NCBI GenBank assembly: GCA_903929135.1
Contig: CAIYTH010000048.1
Coordinates: 62,001 to 126,000, forward strand
DNA length: 64,000 nucleotides
From: an uncultured Chlorobiales bacterium
GTDB taxonomy: Bacteria; Bacteroidota; Chlorobiia; Chlorobiales; Chlorobiaceae
Direction of reading: 5' to 3'
The position numbers were made by a program, and so were the translations under genes. Below, one piece after another: positions 28,067 to 39,542 of this stretch (its first letter is position 1; every line of letters begins with the position of its first letter). The notes under the pieces were generated by a model. The model was given only the letters and a program-made list of their open reading frames with translations. It searched no databases and had not been told where the DNA came from.

Positions 28067-28810
28067 TTGAACCTTCCCGACAAAGTATATGCCCTTGCGT
28101 TCGGAGCCCATCCTGACGACGTGGAGCTCTCATGCGGTGCCACCCTCCTGAAAATCATCGACGAAGGCCACCGCGTTGCGGTCTGTGACCTGACCCATGG
28201 AGAGATGGGCACGCACGGCACCCCCGAAACCCGAAGGGTGGAGGCACTCCAGGCCAGGGAGATCATGGGCTATGCAGCGAGGGATATCCTGGACCTTGGA
28301 GACTCAGAACTGTTCTACACACAGGAGAACCTCAACGACATTATCCGCATCGTCAGGGCATATCGTCCCGACGTCGTGTTCTGCAATCCGCCTGAAGAGC
28401 GCCATCCCGACCATGTCAAGGCATCGCGGCTGGTACACGATGCCTGCTTCTACGCCGGACTCCGCCGGATCGAAACCAGCCTCGACGGCACGCCCCAGTT
28501 GCCGCATCGCCCGCGCCACCTGCTCTACTACATCCAGTTCCGTCAGCTCGAGCCGGACATCATCGTCGATGTCTCCTCGACCTTCGAACATTCGAGGAAA
28601 GGGGTCACTGCCTTCGGCTCCCAGTTCTACAGAAACGATCAGAACGACGAACCGGTGACCCTGATCAACCGGAAAGAGTTCCTGACGGGCCTTGAAGCCC
28701 GGGCCCACTCCCTCGGAGAACAGATCGGCGCGAAATACGGGGAGGGTTTCCTGCTTGCCGGCACGCTCGCCGTACACGAGTTTTCGACGGTCTTCCTCCC
28801 TGTGCCCTGA
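28067..28810 (+). CDS. bshB1: N-acetylglucosaminyl-malate deacetylase (bacillithiol biosynthesis)
   Basis: 247 residues of the LmbE/PIG-L deacetylase family. The metal site AHPDDVE (His, Asp) and the later His in [12 protein letters not shown] are visible, as is the BshB1-type segment [17 protein letters not shown]. BshB1 removes the acetyl group from GlcNAc-malate to give GlcN-malate, the second step of bacillithiol synthesis; green sulfur bacteria make N-methyl-bacillithiol. The start is TTG 28067, because an ATG just upstream is out of frame and soon stops. The other bacillithiol genes are not in this window. The downstream lipoprotein gene begins 43 bases later. Confidence 0.9.
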   Translation: MNLPDKVYALAFGAHPDDVELSCGATLLKIIDEGHRVAVCDLTHGEMGTHGTPETRRVEALQAREIMGYAARDILDLGDSELFYTQENLNDIIRIVRAYRPDVVFCNPPEERHPDHVKASRLVHDACFYAGLRRIETSLDGTPQLPHRPRHLLYYIQFRQLEPDIIVDVSSTFEHSRKGVTAFGSQFYRNDQNDEPVTLINRKEFLTGLEARAHSLGEQIGAKYGEGFLLAGTLAVHEFSTVFLPVP

Positions 28811-28853
28811 TGGCGCAGGAAAAACGGCACCCCGGGACCTCCCGGACCAACCC

Positions 28854-30551
28854 ATGAGCGCCATGAAAAGATCGTTACCCGCCATCGCCGCCATCCTGTT
28901 CCTGACGCTGCTCGCCGGATGCGGCCGGAATTCGCCTGCAAAGCTCAGGTCGAACCATATCGTGGTCGCAGTCGCAGCCGATTTCGATCATCTGAACCCT
29001 CTCCTCATCCAGCTTTCGCTCTCCAGGGAGGTCTGCTCGATGATCTACCCGTCACTGGTCCGGCCCGCATTTGATGACAAAAGCGGCACAATCTCTTTTG
29101 AGCCCTCCGCTGCAGAAAGCTGGGAGTTCTCCTCCGATGGAAGGAGCGTCACCTTCCACCTGAACGGCAAGGCGAGCTGGCAGGACGGCAAGCCACTCAC
29201 CTCGAGGGATTTCAGCTTCTCCTGGCGACTCTATGCCGATCCGTCAGTAGCGAGCAGCCGACAGGACTACCTGCATGACCTCCTGCTCAAACCCGACGGA
29301 TCGATCGATTTCGACAAGGCCGTCCTGACACCCGACGACAAAACGCTGGTGCTCCGTTTCAACAGACCGATGGCCGAATTGATCGTGCTCGATCACTTCA
29401 ACGACCTGATGCCGGTCGCCGAACACATCTTCCGCTCGATCCCGCCCCAGAGCATTCGCCAGCAGGCGGCCACACTGCCGGTCGTCGGTGCAGGCCCCTT
29501 CATGGTCAAAGAGTGGCGTCGCCAGTCGAAGCTCGTCCTGGCCTCGAACCCATCATCCGTGCTGCCCCACCCGGCGGTGACGCCGACCATCACCTTCATG
29601 GTTGTGCCGGAGTACACCACGCGCCTCGCCATGCTCAAATCGGGCCAGATCGACGCCATGATTTCGGCAGGCGGCATCAACCCGAAAGATGCCACCGAGA
29701 TGAAGCTCGACAATCCCGGCATCTCCATCACGCCGCTTAAAAACCGCTATTTCGACAGCGTTGTCTGGCTGAACATCGACGGCGAAACCTGGCGCAACCA
29801 GAAGGTCGTGCAGCCAAACCGCTTCTTCGGTGACCGTAGGGTGCGGCAGGCCATGAGCTACGCCATCGACCGCCAGGCGATCATCGACGGCTTCATGGGG
29901 CCCGAGCACGCAACCGTCGTCAACACCACCCTCTCGCCAGCCTACACCTCGATCATCGACCAGACGCTGCCCGCCTACGAATGCGATCCCGAGAAAGCGC
30001 TCGCCCTTCTGCGTGAAGCCGGCTGGACGCCGGGCCCTGACGGCATATTGCAGAAAAACGGTCTGAAGTTCTCCTTCGAACTCGCTGCCCCAACCGGCAA
30101 CCCGAGACGCAACTACGCCGCCACCATCATCCAGCAGAGCCTCCGGGAGATCGGTATCGACTGCCGTCTGCGATTCGACGAGTCCCTCATGTTCAACAAG
30201 AACCAGAACCAGTACCGCTACGATGCCGCCCTCTCGGGCCTCGCCGCCGAAACCCTCCCCTTCCAGCTCGTCATCTGGGGCTCCGACTTCGAAAAAAAGC
30301 CCTTCAACTCCTGCGCCTTCCAGAACGCCCGATTAGATGAAGTGGTCTCAAAACTGACCGGCCCACTGCCGGAAACCGAACGACGTCTCCTCTGGAAAGA
30401 GTACCAGCAAATCCTCAGCAGAGAGCAGCCAAGAACCTTCCTCTACTACTACGACGAACTCGAAGGCTTCAGCAAGCGCCTCACCAACGTCCGCGTAACC
30501 CTCCTCGCAACCATGGGCAACCTCTACGACTGGAAGGTCGAAAACAATTAA
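28854..30551 (+). CDS. Oligopeptide-type ABC transporter substrate-binding lipoprotein
   Basis: 565 residues. The N-terminus is a lipoprotein signal (hydrophobic stretch ending LLAGCG, lipid-modified Cys near 23). The rest is an SBP_bac_5 family domain of usual size, with DFDHLNPLLIQLS, FHLNGKASWQDGKPLTSRDF and RVRQAMSYAIDRQAIIDGFMG. These proteins deliver peptides or nickel-like ligands to ABC permeases in the cytoplasmic membrane. No permease or ATPase gene lies next to it, so it is an orphan here. It may be co-transcribed with bshB1. The start is ATG 28854, or 28863 nine bases later. Confidence 0.88.
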   Translation: MSAMKRSLPAIAAILFLTLLAGCGRNSPAKLRSNHIVVAVAADFDHLNPLLIQLSLSREVCSMIYPSLVRPAFDDKSGTISFEPSAAESWEFSSDGRSVTFHLNGKASWQDGKPLTSRDFSFSWRLYADPSVASSRQDYLHDLLLKPDGSIDFDKAVLTPDDKTLVLRFNRPMAELIVLDHFNDLMPVAEHIFRSIPPQSIRQQAATLPVVGAGPFMVKEWRRQSKLVLASNPSSVLPHPAVTPTITFMVVPEYTTRLAMLKSGQIDAMISAGGINPKDATEMKLDNPGISITPLKNRYFDSVVWLNIDGETWRNQKVVQPNRFFGDRRVRQAMSYAIDRQAIIDGFMGPEHATVVNTTLSPAYTSIIDQTLPAYECDPEKALALLREAGWTPGPDGILQKNGLKFSFELAAPTGNPRRNYAATIIQQSLREIGIDCRLRFDESLMFNKNQNQYRYDAALSGLAAETLPFQLVIWGSDFEKKPFNSCAFQNARLDEVVSKLTGPLPETERRLLWKEYQQILSREQPRTFLYYYDELEGFSKRLTNVRVTLLATMGNLYDWKVENN

Positions 30552-30840
30552 TCAATGGACAATGGATAATTGTATCCCGTCGCTTCCGGGTCATTCCTGA
30601 AAAACCGGCTTGCGTAGGGAGTCTTACCGCAAAATAATTCGCGAACAAGGCGGAATAGAGTAGATTGCCACGTCGCCACGCTCCTCGCAATGACAGGCAA
30701 GAGCTGTGCGCTTCTTCTGCCTCGAAATCATCCTTCTCTCCCAAATCATGTTCAACCCATTACTGAAGAGGGCGGCCACCGTTGGCAACCCCTCCCGAAT
30801 TCCGCACCTCCCCCGCCATTATCCATTATCCATTGTCAAC
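30552..30840. repeat. Intergenic repeat mosaic with inverted ends
   Basis: The gap between the lipoprotein gene and bchF has no credible gene. GACAATGGATAAT at 30558-30570 recurs inverted at 30825-30837, so about 280 bases are bracketed by 13-base inverted repeats. The interior includes the segments GATTGCCACGTCGCCACGC and CTCGCAATGACAGG, of a type found as dispersed intergenic repeats in several bacterial groups. It could be a non-autonomous mobile element or an accumulation of palindromic repeats. Confidence 0.5.
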
Positions 30841-30872
30841 TGCCCCCGGTTTTGCCTTCCGGCCTATTTTAC

Positions 30873-30878
30873 TATATT
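30873..30878 (+). promoter_or_regulatory. Candidate -10 element of the bchFCX operon
   Basis: TATATTC lies about 57 bases before the bchF start, just after the repeat region. It resembles the TATATT motif before other genes here. No clear -35 box is seen. Confidence 0.3.
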
Positions 30879-30934
30879 CAACGACGTTTCGGCACCCGTC
30901 CCCGGTGCGTTCACCACCATTGACCAGTCTGCAC

Positions 30935-31408
30935 ATGCCTCGTTATACACCTGAACAGCTCCAGAAGCGTAACGCATCGGTCTGGACGAAAGTACAGGGC
31001 ATCCTCGCCCCGATCCAGTTCCTCATTTTCCTGGCCGGCCTCACAGCCACCTGGCTGTTCACGAAAAACCTCTGGATCACCGATTTCGGCTGGATCACCT
31101 TCTTCGTGAGCCTCAAGACGTTCATGCTCGCCCTGATCTTCGTGACGGGCGGATTCTTCGAGCTCGAGGTTTTCGGCGCCTTCGCCTTTGCTCCCGAGTT
31201 CTTCTGGGAGGATTTCGGCAGCGCGATCGCCATGGTGGTGCATATCTCCTATTTCATCCTCTTCTGGATGGGGCTCGACCAGCATATCCTCATCTGGACC
31301 GCCCTGCTCGCCTACACGAGTTATCTGGTCAATGCCGCGCAGTTCGTCATCAGGCTGCTGCTCGAAAAACACAATGAGAAAAAGCTCAAGGCGGGCCAGT
31401 CAGCCTGA
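30935..31408 (+). CDS. bchF: 3-vinyl bacteriochlorophyllide hydratase
   Basis: 157 residues with about four hydrophobic helices (about 22-42, 52-72, 92-112, 118-138), as expected for the membrane-bound BchF/BchV hydratases. These add water to the 3-vinyl group of (bacterio)chlorophyllide. N-terminal RYTPEQLQKRNASVW and WITDFGWITFFVSLK match the family. Green sulfur bacteria have two such enzymes, BchF and BchV. Placement directly before bchC and bchX, whose products act on the same 3-hydroxyethyl intermediate of bacteriochlorophyll a, favours BchF. ATG 30935 is chosen; the upstream extension reads into repeat sequence. Confidence 0.85.
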   Translation: MPRYTPEQLQKRNASVWTKVQGILAPIQFLIFLAGLTATWLFTKNLWITDFGWITFFVSLKTFMLALIFVTGGFFELEVFGAFAFAPEFFWEDFGSAIAMVVHISYFILFWMGLDQHILIWTALLAYTSYLVNAAQFVIRLLLEKHNEKKLKAGQSA

Positions 31409-31430
31409 TTCAAAAGCAGATCAAACAGCG

Positions 31431-32444
31431 ATGAACAAGTCGAAAGCTATCGTTTTCAGCGGGGTAAGGCAGATCGAGCTCAGGGACGTGACGCTCAAGC
31501 CGGTCTCCTCGACCGACGTGCTGGTCGAGACCTGGTGGTCCTCCATCAGCACCGGAACGGAGAAGATGGCCCTCAACGGCCTCATCCCGTCACCACCCTT
31601 CATCTTCCCGTTCATTCCCGGATATGAAACCGTCGGAAAGATCGTGGAGGTCGGTGACCACGTCAACCAGAGCCTCATCGGCAAATTCGCCTACGTGGCA
31701 GGCTCATTCGGCTACCTGGACGTCAACGCGGCATTCGGCGGAGCCTCGCAATACATCGTCTGCCCGGTCGAGAGCATCACGATCCTCGACGGCATCGACA
31801 ATCCCCGGTGCGGCATCGCGCTGCCCCTCGGTGCCACGGCTCTCCATATCGTCGATCTGGCCGACGTGAAAGGCAAGAAAGTGCTGGTGCTTGGTCAGGG
31901 CGCCGTCGGCATCCTGGCCGCCGAACTTTCGAAGCATATGGGGGCGAGCCTGGTTGCGGTGACCGAGCCGCACCAGAACAGGCTCCGCATCTCGACGGCC
32001 GACCTCAGGGTCAACCCCGAAAAGCAGGATGTCTCCGCGGCGCTGGCCGGCAACGAGTTCGACGTGCTCATCGACAGCACCGGCATCATGAGCGCCATCG
32101 AAACGGGCCTCCGCTTCCTGCGCTTCCACGGCACCGTCATTTTCGGCGGCTACTACCAGCGGATGAACATAGATTACTCGCAAGCCTTCGACAAGGAGCT
32201 CTCGTTCATCGCTGCAAGGCAGTGGGCGAAAGGCGACCTGCAGCGTGTCAGGGAACTGATCGCCTCCCGGAAGCTGAACGCCGTGAAGATATTCACCCAC
32301 CGCTGCACGGTCGATGACGACCTGATGTCCGCCTACACGCAGGCCTTCAGCGATCCCGACTGCCTGAAGATGATCATTCACTGGAAGCCGGATGCCGAAA
32401 AGGAAATCGGCTCCGTTCCCGCATCCGACGCCCGAAAAGGCTGA
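31431..32444 (+). CDS. bchC: 3-hydroxyethyl bacteriochlorophyllide a dehydrogenase
   Basis: 337 residues of the zinc-less medium-chain dehydrogenase family. Early segments are AIVFSGVRQIELRDVTL and ISTGTEKMALNG; the NAD-binding fold is VLVLGQGAVGILAAELSKHMG. BchC oxidises the 3-hydroxyethyl group to the 3-acetyl group of bacteriochlorophyllide a. Its spacing of 22 bases from bchF and 7 bases to bchX supports one operon. Bacteriochlorophyll a serves the reaction centre, FMO protein and chlorosome baseplate in green sulfur bacteria. Confidence 0.92.
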   Translation: MNKSKAIVFSGVRQIELRDVTLKPVSSTDVLVETWWSSISTGTEKMALNGLIPSPPFIFPFIPGYETVGKIVEVGDHVNQSLIGKFAYVAGSFGYLDVNAAFGGASQYIVCPVESITILDGIDNPRCGIALPLGATALHIVDLADVKGKKVLVLGQGAVGILAAELSKHMGASLVAVTEPHQNRLRISTADLRVNPEKQDVSAALAGNEFDVLIDSTGIMSAIETGLRFLRFHGTVIFGGYYQRMNIDYSQAFDKELSFIAARQWAKGDLQRVRELIASRKLNAVKIFTHRCTVDDDLMSAYTQAFSDPDCLKMIIHWKPDAEKEIGSVPASDARKG

Positions 32445-32451
32445 GATTCCC

Positions 32452-33564
32452 ATGGCACCCAGAACCATCGCCATCTACGGCAAGGGAGGCATCGGCAAGA
32501 GCTTCACCACCACGAACCTGAGCGCAACCTTCGCCCTGATGAACAAGCGGGTGCTGCAGCTCGGTTGCGACCCCAAGCACGATTCGACAACCTCGCTTTT
32601 CGGAGGCATCTCCCTTCCTACGGTCACCGATGTGTTTGCCGAAAAAAATGCGAGGAACGAACAGGTTGCGGTAAGCGACATCGTCTTCAGAAGGGATATT
32701 CCCGGATTTCCCCAACCCATCTACGGCATCGAGCTCGGCGGCCCGCAGGTCGGCCGTGGATGCGGCGGCAGGGGCATCATCTCGGGATTCGACGTGCTTG
32801 AAAAGCTCGGGATCTTCGAATGGGATATCGACATCATCCTGATGGATTTCCTCGGCGACGTCGTCTGCGGAGGCTTCGCCACGCCGCTCGCCCGCTCGCT
32901 GAGCGAAGAGGTGCTGCTTGTCACGAGCAACGACCGCCAGTCGATCTTCACATCGAACAACATCTGCCAGGCGAACAACTATTTCAGGACGATCGGCGGC
33001 AAGTCCAGGCTGCTCGGGCTGATCGTCAATCGCGACGACGGCAGCGGCATGGCCGAGAAGTATGCCCAAGCAGCAAGCATCAGCGTGCTCATGAAGGTGC
33101 CCTACAACATGGAGGCACGGGATATGGACGACAGCTTCGATTTCGCCGTGAGACTTCCGGAGATCCGGGAGCGGTTCGAGCGGCTTGCGACCGACATCAT
33201 CACAGGGTCCATCGTTCCCTGCGAAGCGAAGGGTCTCGATTTCATGGAATTCGTCAAACTGTTCGGCGAGGTCAGCGAAGAGCTCCCCGCTCCAGCGTCC
33301 GCCGACGAGCTCTTTTCCCGTCATGTGCATGCCGGAAAGCCGGATGCGGATACGGCAGAATCCGTCCCCGACAGCGAACGGCAGCACCTGGCAGCATGCA
33401 TATCCCGGTTGCCTGAATCGGAAAGGGAGATCTACATCCTGCTGGAAATCGACCGCAAAACCACGCTGGAGATCGCAAACGCGAAAAACCTCACCGAGAG
33501 TGAAGTCGAGGAACTGATATCCAGCGCCCGACGATCCCTGAAAAAGCTGTTTTTCGAGAGCTGA
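32452..33564 (+). CDS. bchX: Chlorophyllide reductase iron protein BchX with unusual C-terminal HTH-like tail
   Basis: 370 residues. Residues 1-285 are a NifH-type iron protein: P-loop GKGGIGKSFTT, GCDPKHDST and the two cluster cysteines in GRGCGGRG and DVVCGGFA. BchX passes electrons to BchYZ for reducing chlorophyllide ring B; BchY and BchZ are not in the window. After a linker, residues 310-370 match a sigma-70 region 4-like helix-turn-helix: LPESEREIYILLEIDR, then TTLEIANAKNLTESEVEELI and ARRSLKKLF. Purple-bacterial BchX, about 330 residues as I recall, lacks this to my knowledge. The frame is continuous with no sign of a frameshift. The tail's function is unknown; it could be regulatory or purely structural. 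Confidence 0.92.
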   Translation: MAPRTIAIYGKGGIGKSFTTTNLSATFALMNKRVLQLGCDPKHDSTTSLFGGISLPTVTDVFAEKNARNEQVAVSDIVFRRDIPGFPQPIYGIELGGPQVGRGCGGRGIISGFDVLEKLGIFEWDIDIILMDFLGDVVCGGFATPLARSLSEEVLLVTSNDRQSIFTSNNICQANNYFRTIGGKSRLLGLIVNRDDGSGMAEKYAQAASISVLMKVPYNMEARDMDDSFDFAVRLPEIRERFERLATDIITGSIVPCEAKGLDFMEFVKLFGEVSEELPAPASADELFSRHVHAGKPDADTAESVPDSERQHLAACISRLPESEREIYILLEIDRKTTLEIANAKNLTESEVEELISSARRSLKKLFFES

Positions 33565-33827
33565 CCACCGGGCTGTTACCCGCTAACGTACTGCACTTCT
33601 TTACTATTATCGATCATTTGCTTACATTCGTGTAGTTGCCGGCGATTGCATTTTCCGATGGCAACTGTCTACCCCCTGTTGGAGTCCGCCCCCCTCCTCC
33701 GGTTCATCCGGAACGCTTTTTTTTCCGAACCTCCGTGTTCGCCATGACCGATTTACGGCTCCGGCGATGCACGGTGAACATCAAAGGGGAAACGGAAACA
33801 TGATCCGCATGACGGCCCCTGCCAATA

Positions 33828-36236
<2,409 letters not shown>

Positions 36237-36276
36237 AAGATATCATCAATTCAATCAACAGAGGAGCAGTACCCCT

Positions 36277-36579
36277 ATGGCTGAAAAATTGATCGTCGAA
36301 ATTGAAAGCGACCTTGAATACCTTATACCTGAGTATCTCGATGGAAGGCGGCAGGACGTGATCTCCATCAGGGAGGCATTGCAGAACGGTGATTTCGAAA
36401 CGATCAGGATACTTGGGCACAACATGAAGGGAACAGGCGGCGGGTACGGATTCAACAGGATCACCGATATCGGGGGAGAGATACAGTCTTCGGCCCTGTC
36501 CGGAGACGCCGGCTCGCTTGAGAAGCTGGCCGGCGACCTCCAGGATTACCTTGAGAGGGTAACCGTCAGGTACGTGTGA
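36277..36579 (+). CDS. Hpt domain phosphotransfer protein
   Basis: 100 residues comprising a single histidine phosphotransfer domain; the phosphorylated His is in RILGHNMKGTGGGYG (near residue 48). It starts 40 bases after the hybrid kinase with GAGGAG upstream. Hybrid kinase plus separate Hpt is the classical layout of a His-Asp-His-Asp phosphorelay, so this protein probably takes phosphate from the kinase's receiver and passes it to an unlinked regulator. Its stop codon directly abuts the convergent typA stop. Confidence 0.9.
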   Translation: MAEKLIVEIESDLEYLIPEYLDGRRQDVISIREALQNGDFETIRILGHNMKGTGGGYGFNRITDIGGEIQSSALSGDAGSLEKLAGDLQDYLERVTVRYV

Positions 36580-38409
36580 TCAATCCATGGCCTTGGCCTT
36601 CTTGAAGGCCTTGGCACGGAGGTCAGCGTTGAGGATCTTCTTCCTGATCCTGATATTCTCGGGCGTCACTTCGAGCAGCTCGTCGTCATTGATGAACTCA
36701 AGCGCCTGTTCGAGTGAAAGCTTGCGGGGCGGGGTCAGCCTCATGGAATCATCAGTTCCGGACGCGCGCATGTTGGTGAGCTTCTTGGTCTTGCAGATGT
36801 TCAGGGTGATGTCCAGGTCGCGGGTTGACTCTCCGACGACCATTCCCTCGTACACCTTGGCGTTCGGCCCGATAAAGAAGTTGCCCCTGTCCTCGAGACT
36901 CGAGATGGCGTAGGCCACGGCAATGCCGGTTTCGGCAGAGACCAGCGCACCGGTCTCGCGCGACGGCACCTTGCCCTTGAATGGCTGATAGTTGTGGAAC
37001 ACATGCGACATCATGCCCTCGCCCTTGGTGTCGGTGGTGAACTCGAGGTTGTAACCGATGAGGCCCCTGGTCGGGATCTCGAACTCAAGCCGGTTCATGC
37101 CGCCGCGAAGGGTGCCCATATGGGTCATTTCGGCCTTCCTGCGGCCCATCTTCTCGATGACCACGCCGGTGTACTCTTCCGGCACGTCGATGGTCACATG
37201 CTCGACCGGTTCCATCTTCACCCCGTTCTCCTCACGGAGGATCACCTCCGGCCTGGAGATGGCCAGTTCGTAGCCTTCCCGCCGCATGGTTTCGATCAGT
37301 ACTGAGAGGTGGAGTTCGCCTCGGCCCGAAACCCTGAAGGTATCGGCGCTGTCGGTCTCCTCGACATTCAGTGCGACGTTCGTCATGATCTCCTTCATCA
37401 GGCGCTCGCGGATCTTGCGGCTGGTCACCTCCTTGCCCTCAAGTCCGGCGAACGGGGAGTCGTTCACCGAGAAGAGCATCGACAGTGTCGGTTTGCTGAT
37501 CTCGAACGATTCGAGTGCTTCCGGCTGGTCGGAGGCGGCAAGCGTCTCGCCGACGTTGGCCGTTGCGATACCTGCGATGGCCACGATGTCTCCGGCAATC
37601 GCCTCCTGGACCTCGACCCGCTGCGTCCTGTCGAAGAGGAAGAGCTTCGTGACGGTGCCCTTGCCGACCACGCCGTCCGGAACCACCAGGGTGAGCTGGT
37701 CGCCCGGCGAGACCTTGCCCCGGCGGATGCGGCCGATCACGATCTTGCCGATGTAGTCGTTGTAGTCGAGGCTGGTCACCAGCATCTGGAATCCGGCGTT
37801 GTCGACAGCCTCCGGAGGCGGGATGTCCTTGACGATCAGGTCGAGCAGGAGGCTCATGTCGCCGTCCGGGTCATCCATGCTGTACTTGGCGATTCCGTTC
37901 TTGGCCGAAGTGAAGATGTAGGAGAAATCAAGCTGCTCCTCCTCGGCTCCGAGCGCGATGAACAGGTCGAGCACCTGGTCGTGCACCTTCACCGGATCGG
38001 ACTGAGGGCGGTCGATCTTGTTGATGACCACGATCGGCTTCAGATGCAGCTCGAGCGCCTTGCGGAGCACGAACTTGGTCTGTGGCATCGGCCCCTCGAA
38101 GGCGTCGACAAGCAGGAGGACGCCGTCGACCATCTTCAGGATGCGTTCTACCTCGCCGCCGAAATCGGCATGGCCGGGAGTGTCCACGATATTGATCTTG
38201 CAGCCCTTATGCTGTGCGGCCGCATTTTTCGAGAAAATGGTAATGCCCCGCTCACGCTCCTGCGGGTTTGAATCGAGCACCCGGACGTTCACCTGCTGGT
38301 TGTCCCTGAACGCTCCGGTCTGCTGGAAAATGGAATCGACAAGGGTGGTCTTGCCATGATCGACATGGGCGATAATGGCGATATTGCGAATATTCTGATT
38401 CCTGCTCAT
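36580..38409 (-). CDS. typA: Ribosome-binding translational GTPase TypA/BipA
   Basis: 609 residues, the family norm. G motifs: AHVDHGKTT (G1), GITIFSKNAA region (G2), DTPGHADFGGEVER (G3) and NKIDRPQ (G4). The C-terminal EF-G-like domain and TypA-specific end (GTDDSMRLTPP, LEFINDDELLEVTPE, IRIRKKIL) are present. TypA helps ribosome function and 50S assembly, especially under stress. ATG 38409 is chosen; the upstream frame has no family similarity. An AATATAC (GTATATT on this strand) lies 43 bases upstream. Confidence 0.96.
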   Translation of the reverse strand: MSRNQNIRNIAIIAHVDHGKTTLVDSIFQQTGAFRDNQQVNVRVLDSNPQERERGITIFSKNAAAQHKGCKINIVDTPGHADFGGEVERILKMVDGVLLLVDAFEGPMPQTKFVLRKALELHLKPIVVINKIDRPQSDPVKVHDQVLDLFIALGAEEEQLDFSYIFTSAKNGIAKYSMDDPDGDMSLLLDLIVKDIPPPEAVDNAGFQMLVTSLDYNDYIGKIVIGRIRRGKVSPGDQLTLVVPDGVVGKGTVTKLFLFDRTQRVEVQEAIAGDIVAIAGIATANVGETLAASDQPEALESFEISKPTLSMLFSVNDSPFAGLEGKEVTSRKIRERLMKEIMTNVALNVEETDSADTFRVSGRGELHLSVLIETMRREGYELAISRPEVILREENGVKMEPVEHVTIDVPEEYTGVVIEKMGRRKAEMTHMGTLRGGMNRLEFEIPTRGLIGYNLEFTTDTKGEGMMSHVFHNYQPFKGKVPSRETGALVSAETGIAVAYAISSLEDRGNFFIGPNAKVYEGMVVGESTRDLDITLNICKTKKLTNMRASGTDDSMRLTPPRKLSLEQALEFINDDELLEVTPENIRIRKKILNADLRAKAFKKAKAMD

Positions 38410-38451
38410 CTTTTTGCGGCAAATAATTATATTAGAAGTCACTGCGGGCCG

Positions 38452-38458
38452 AATATAC
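38452..38458 (-). promoter_or_regulatory. GTATATT promoter-like motif before typA
   Basis: On the minus strand GTATATTCGG lies 43 bases before the typA start, the same motif and nearly the same spacing as at 9008 and 43901. Confidence 0.4.
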
Positions 38459-38577
38459 ACTTTTTCCCTTGATTTGCAGGCCTGAATGAATATTAAAGAA
38501 ATTCAGACAGGTTCCGTACCGCACTGTGCGGTATGCCGGAGCCCGTCCGGATCGAACGATTCCCATACCGCTTGCTT

Positions 38578-39411
38578 ATGGCTAACATATTTCTTGACAA
38601 CAACATACTGTTTTTGCTCACGCAAATCGTACCGCTGTTGTATATCATGACTGCCGCCCTTTACGGCGTCCATTTCTTCAATGAGCTGCCGCAGGCCGGA
38701 AAACTCAAGCAGCCGGCTCTTATCCTGACCGTCATCGCTCACGTTGCAGACCTCGGAGTGCTCACCTCCATGGAGGGTTACCGGCTGAGCTATTCGGCCT
38801 ACAACCTCCTGAGCATGGTGGCCCTGACGCTCACGATCACCTACATGTTCATCGAACTGACCACCAAGAGCGACAAAACCGGTTTTTTCGTCATCACCTT
38901 CGCCGCCGCATCAGAGCTGTTCACCTCGTTCCTTGCGATGCACTCTTCGGGAAGCGGGCCGGCATTCAGCGGCATCGGCATCGGGGTGCACCTCATCTCG
39001 GCGATCTTCGGTTTCAGCTCCATCGCCATCGCCGGACTCTACAGCGGGCTTTACCTCGTGCTTTACCGGCAGATACGGTTGAACCGCTTCGGCCTGCTCT
39101 TCCAGCGCCTGCCGAACCTCGAGGCGCTCGAACTGCTGATCATGCATGCCGTCGCGTTCGGATTCTTCTTCCTGACGATCACGCTGATCGCCGGGGGCAT
39201 CGAACAGCGCTCGTCGGGCGGAAACATCAACCTGCTCGAACCGAAACTGGTCACCCTCGTCACCATCTGGCTGCTTTACGGCATCAGCCTCTTCATCAGG
39301 CCGCTGTTCGGATGGGACACCAAGCACATGGCGGTCCTGCTCATCGCGCTGTTCGTACTGATCACCCTGCTGCTGTTCGTGATGAGCATCATCACCCCGA
39401 CATTCCACTGA
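38578..39411 (+). CDS. CcsA/HemX-like multi-span membrane protein
   Basis: 277 residues with about eight hydrophobic helices, matching the cytochrome c assembly (CcsA/CcmC-like) superfamily as represented by HemX upstream of hemA in many bacteria. The C-terminal helices contain the conserved-type GGIEQ and WLLYGISLFI with a final WDTKHMAV. His residues that could bind haem (HFFNEL, AHVADL, MHSSG, MHAVAF) are visible but not all conserved for certain. Its location 131 bases before hemA suggests a role in tetrapyrrole synthesis or haem handling in the cytoplasmic membrane. Confidence 0.8.
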   Translation: MANIFLDNNILFLLTQIVPLLYIMTAALYGVHFFNELPQAGKLKQPALILTVIAHVADLGVLTSMEGYRLSYSAYNLLSMVALTLTITYMFIELTTKSDKTGFFVITFAAASELFTSFLAMHSSGSGPAFSGIGIGVHLISAIFGFSSIAIAGLYSGLYLVLYRQIRLNRFGLLFQRLPNLEALELLIMHAVAFGFFFLTITLIAGGIEQRSSGGNINLLEPKLVTLVTIWLLYGISLFIRPLFGWDTKHMAVLLIALFVLITLLLFVMSIITPTFH

Positions 39412-39458
39412 GGGTGACCTTTCAGGTAATGAAATTTGAAAAATTAAGCCTTTTGGGA

Positions 39459-39464
39459 TATATT
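39459..39464 (+). promoter_or_regulatory. Candidate -10 element of hemACD
   Basis: TATATT in the AT-rich stretch GGGATATATTAACAC lies 79 bases before the hemA start. It is the best promoter candidate for the hem genes; no convincing -35 box was found. Confidence 0.3.
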
Positions 39465-39542
39465 AACACTCCTTGTTGTGTTCTACCCCATACGGTTCTT
39501 TTTGGCGAAGCATTCAAACCGGATCACTAAAACAATCCTGCT

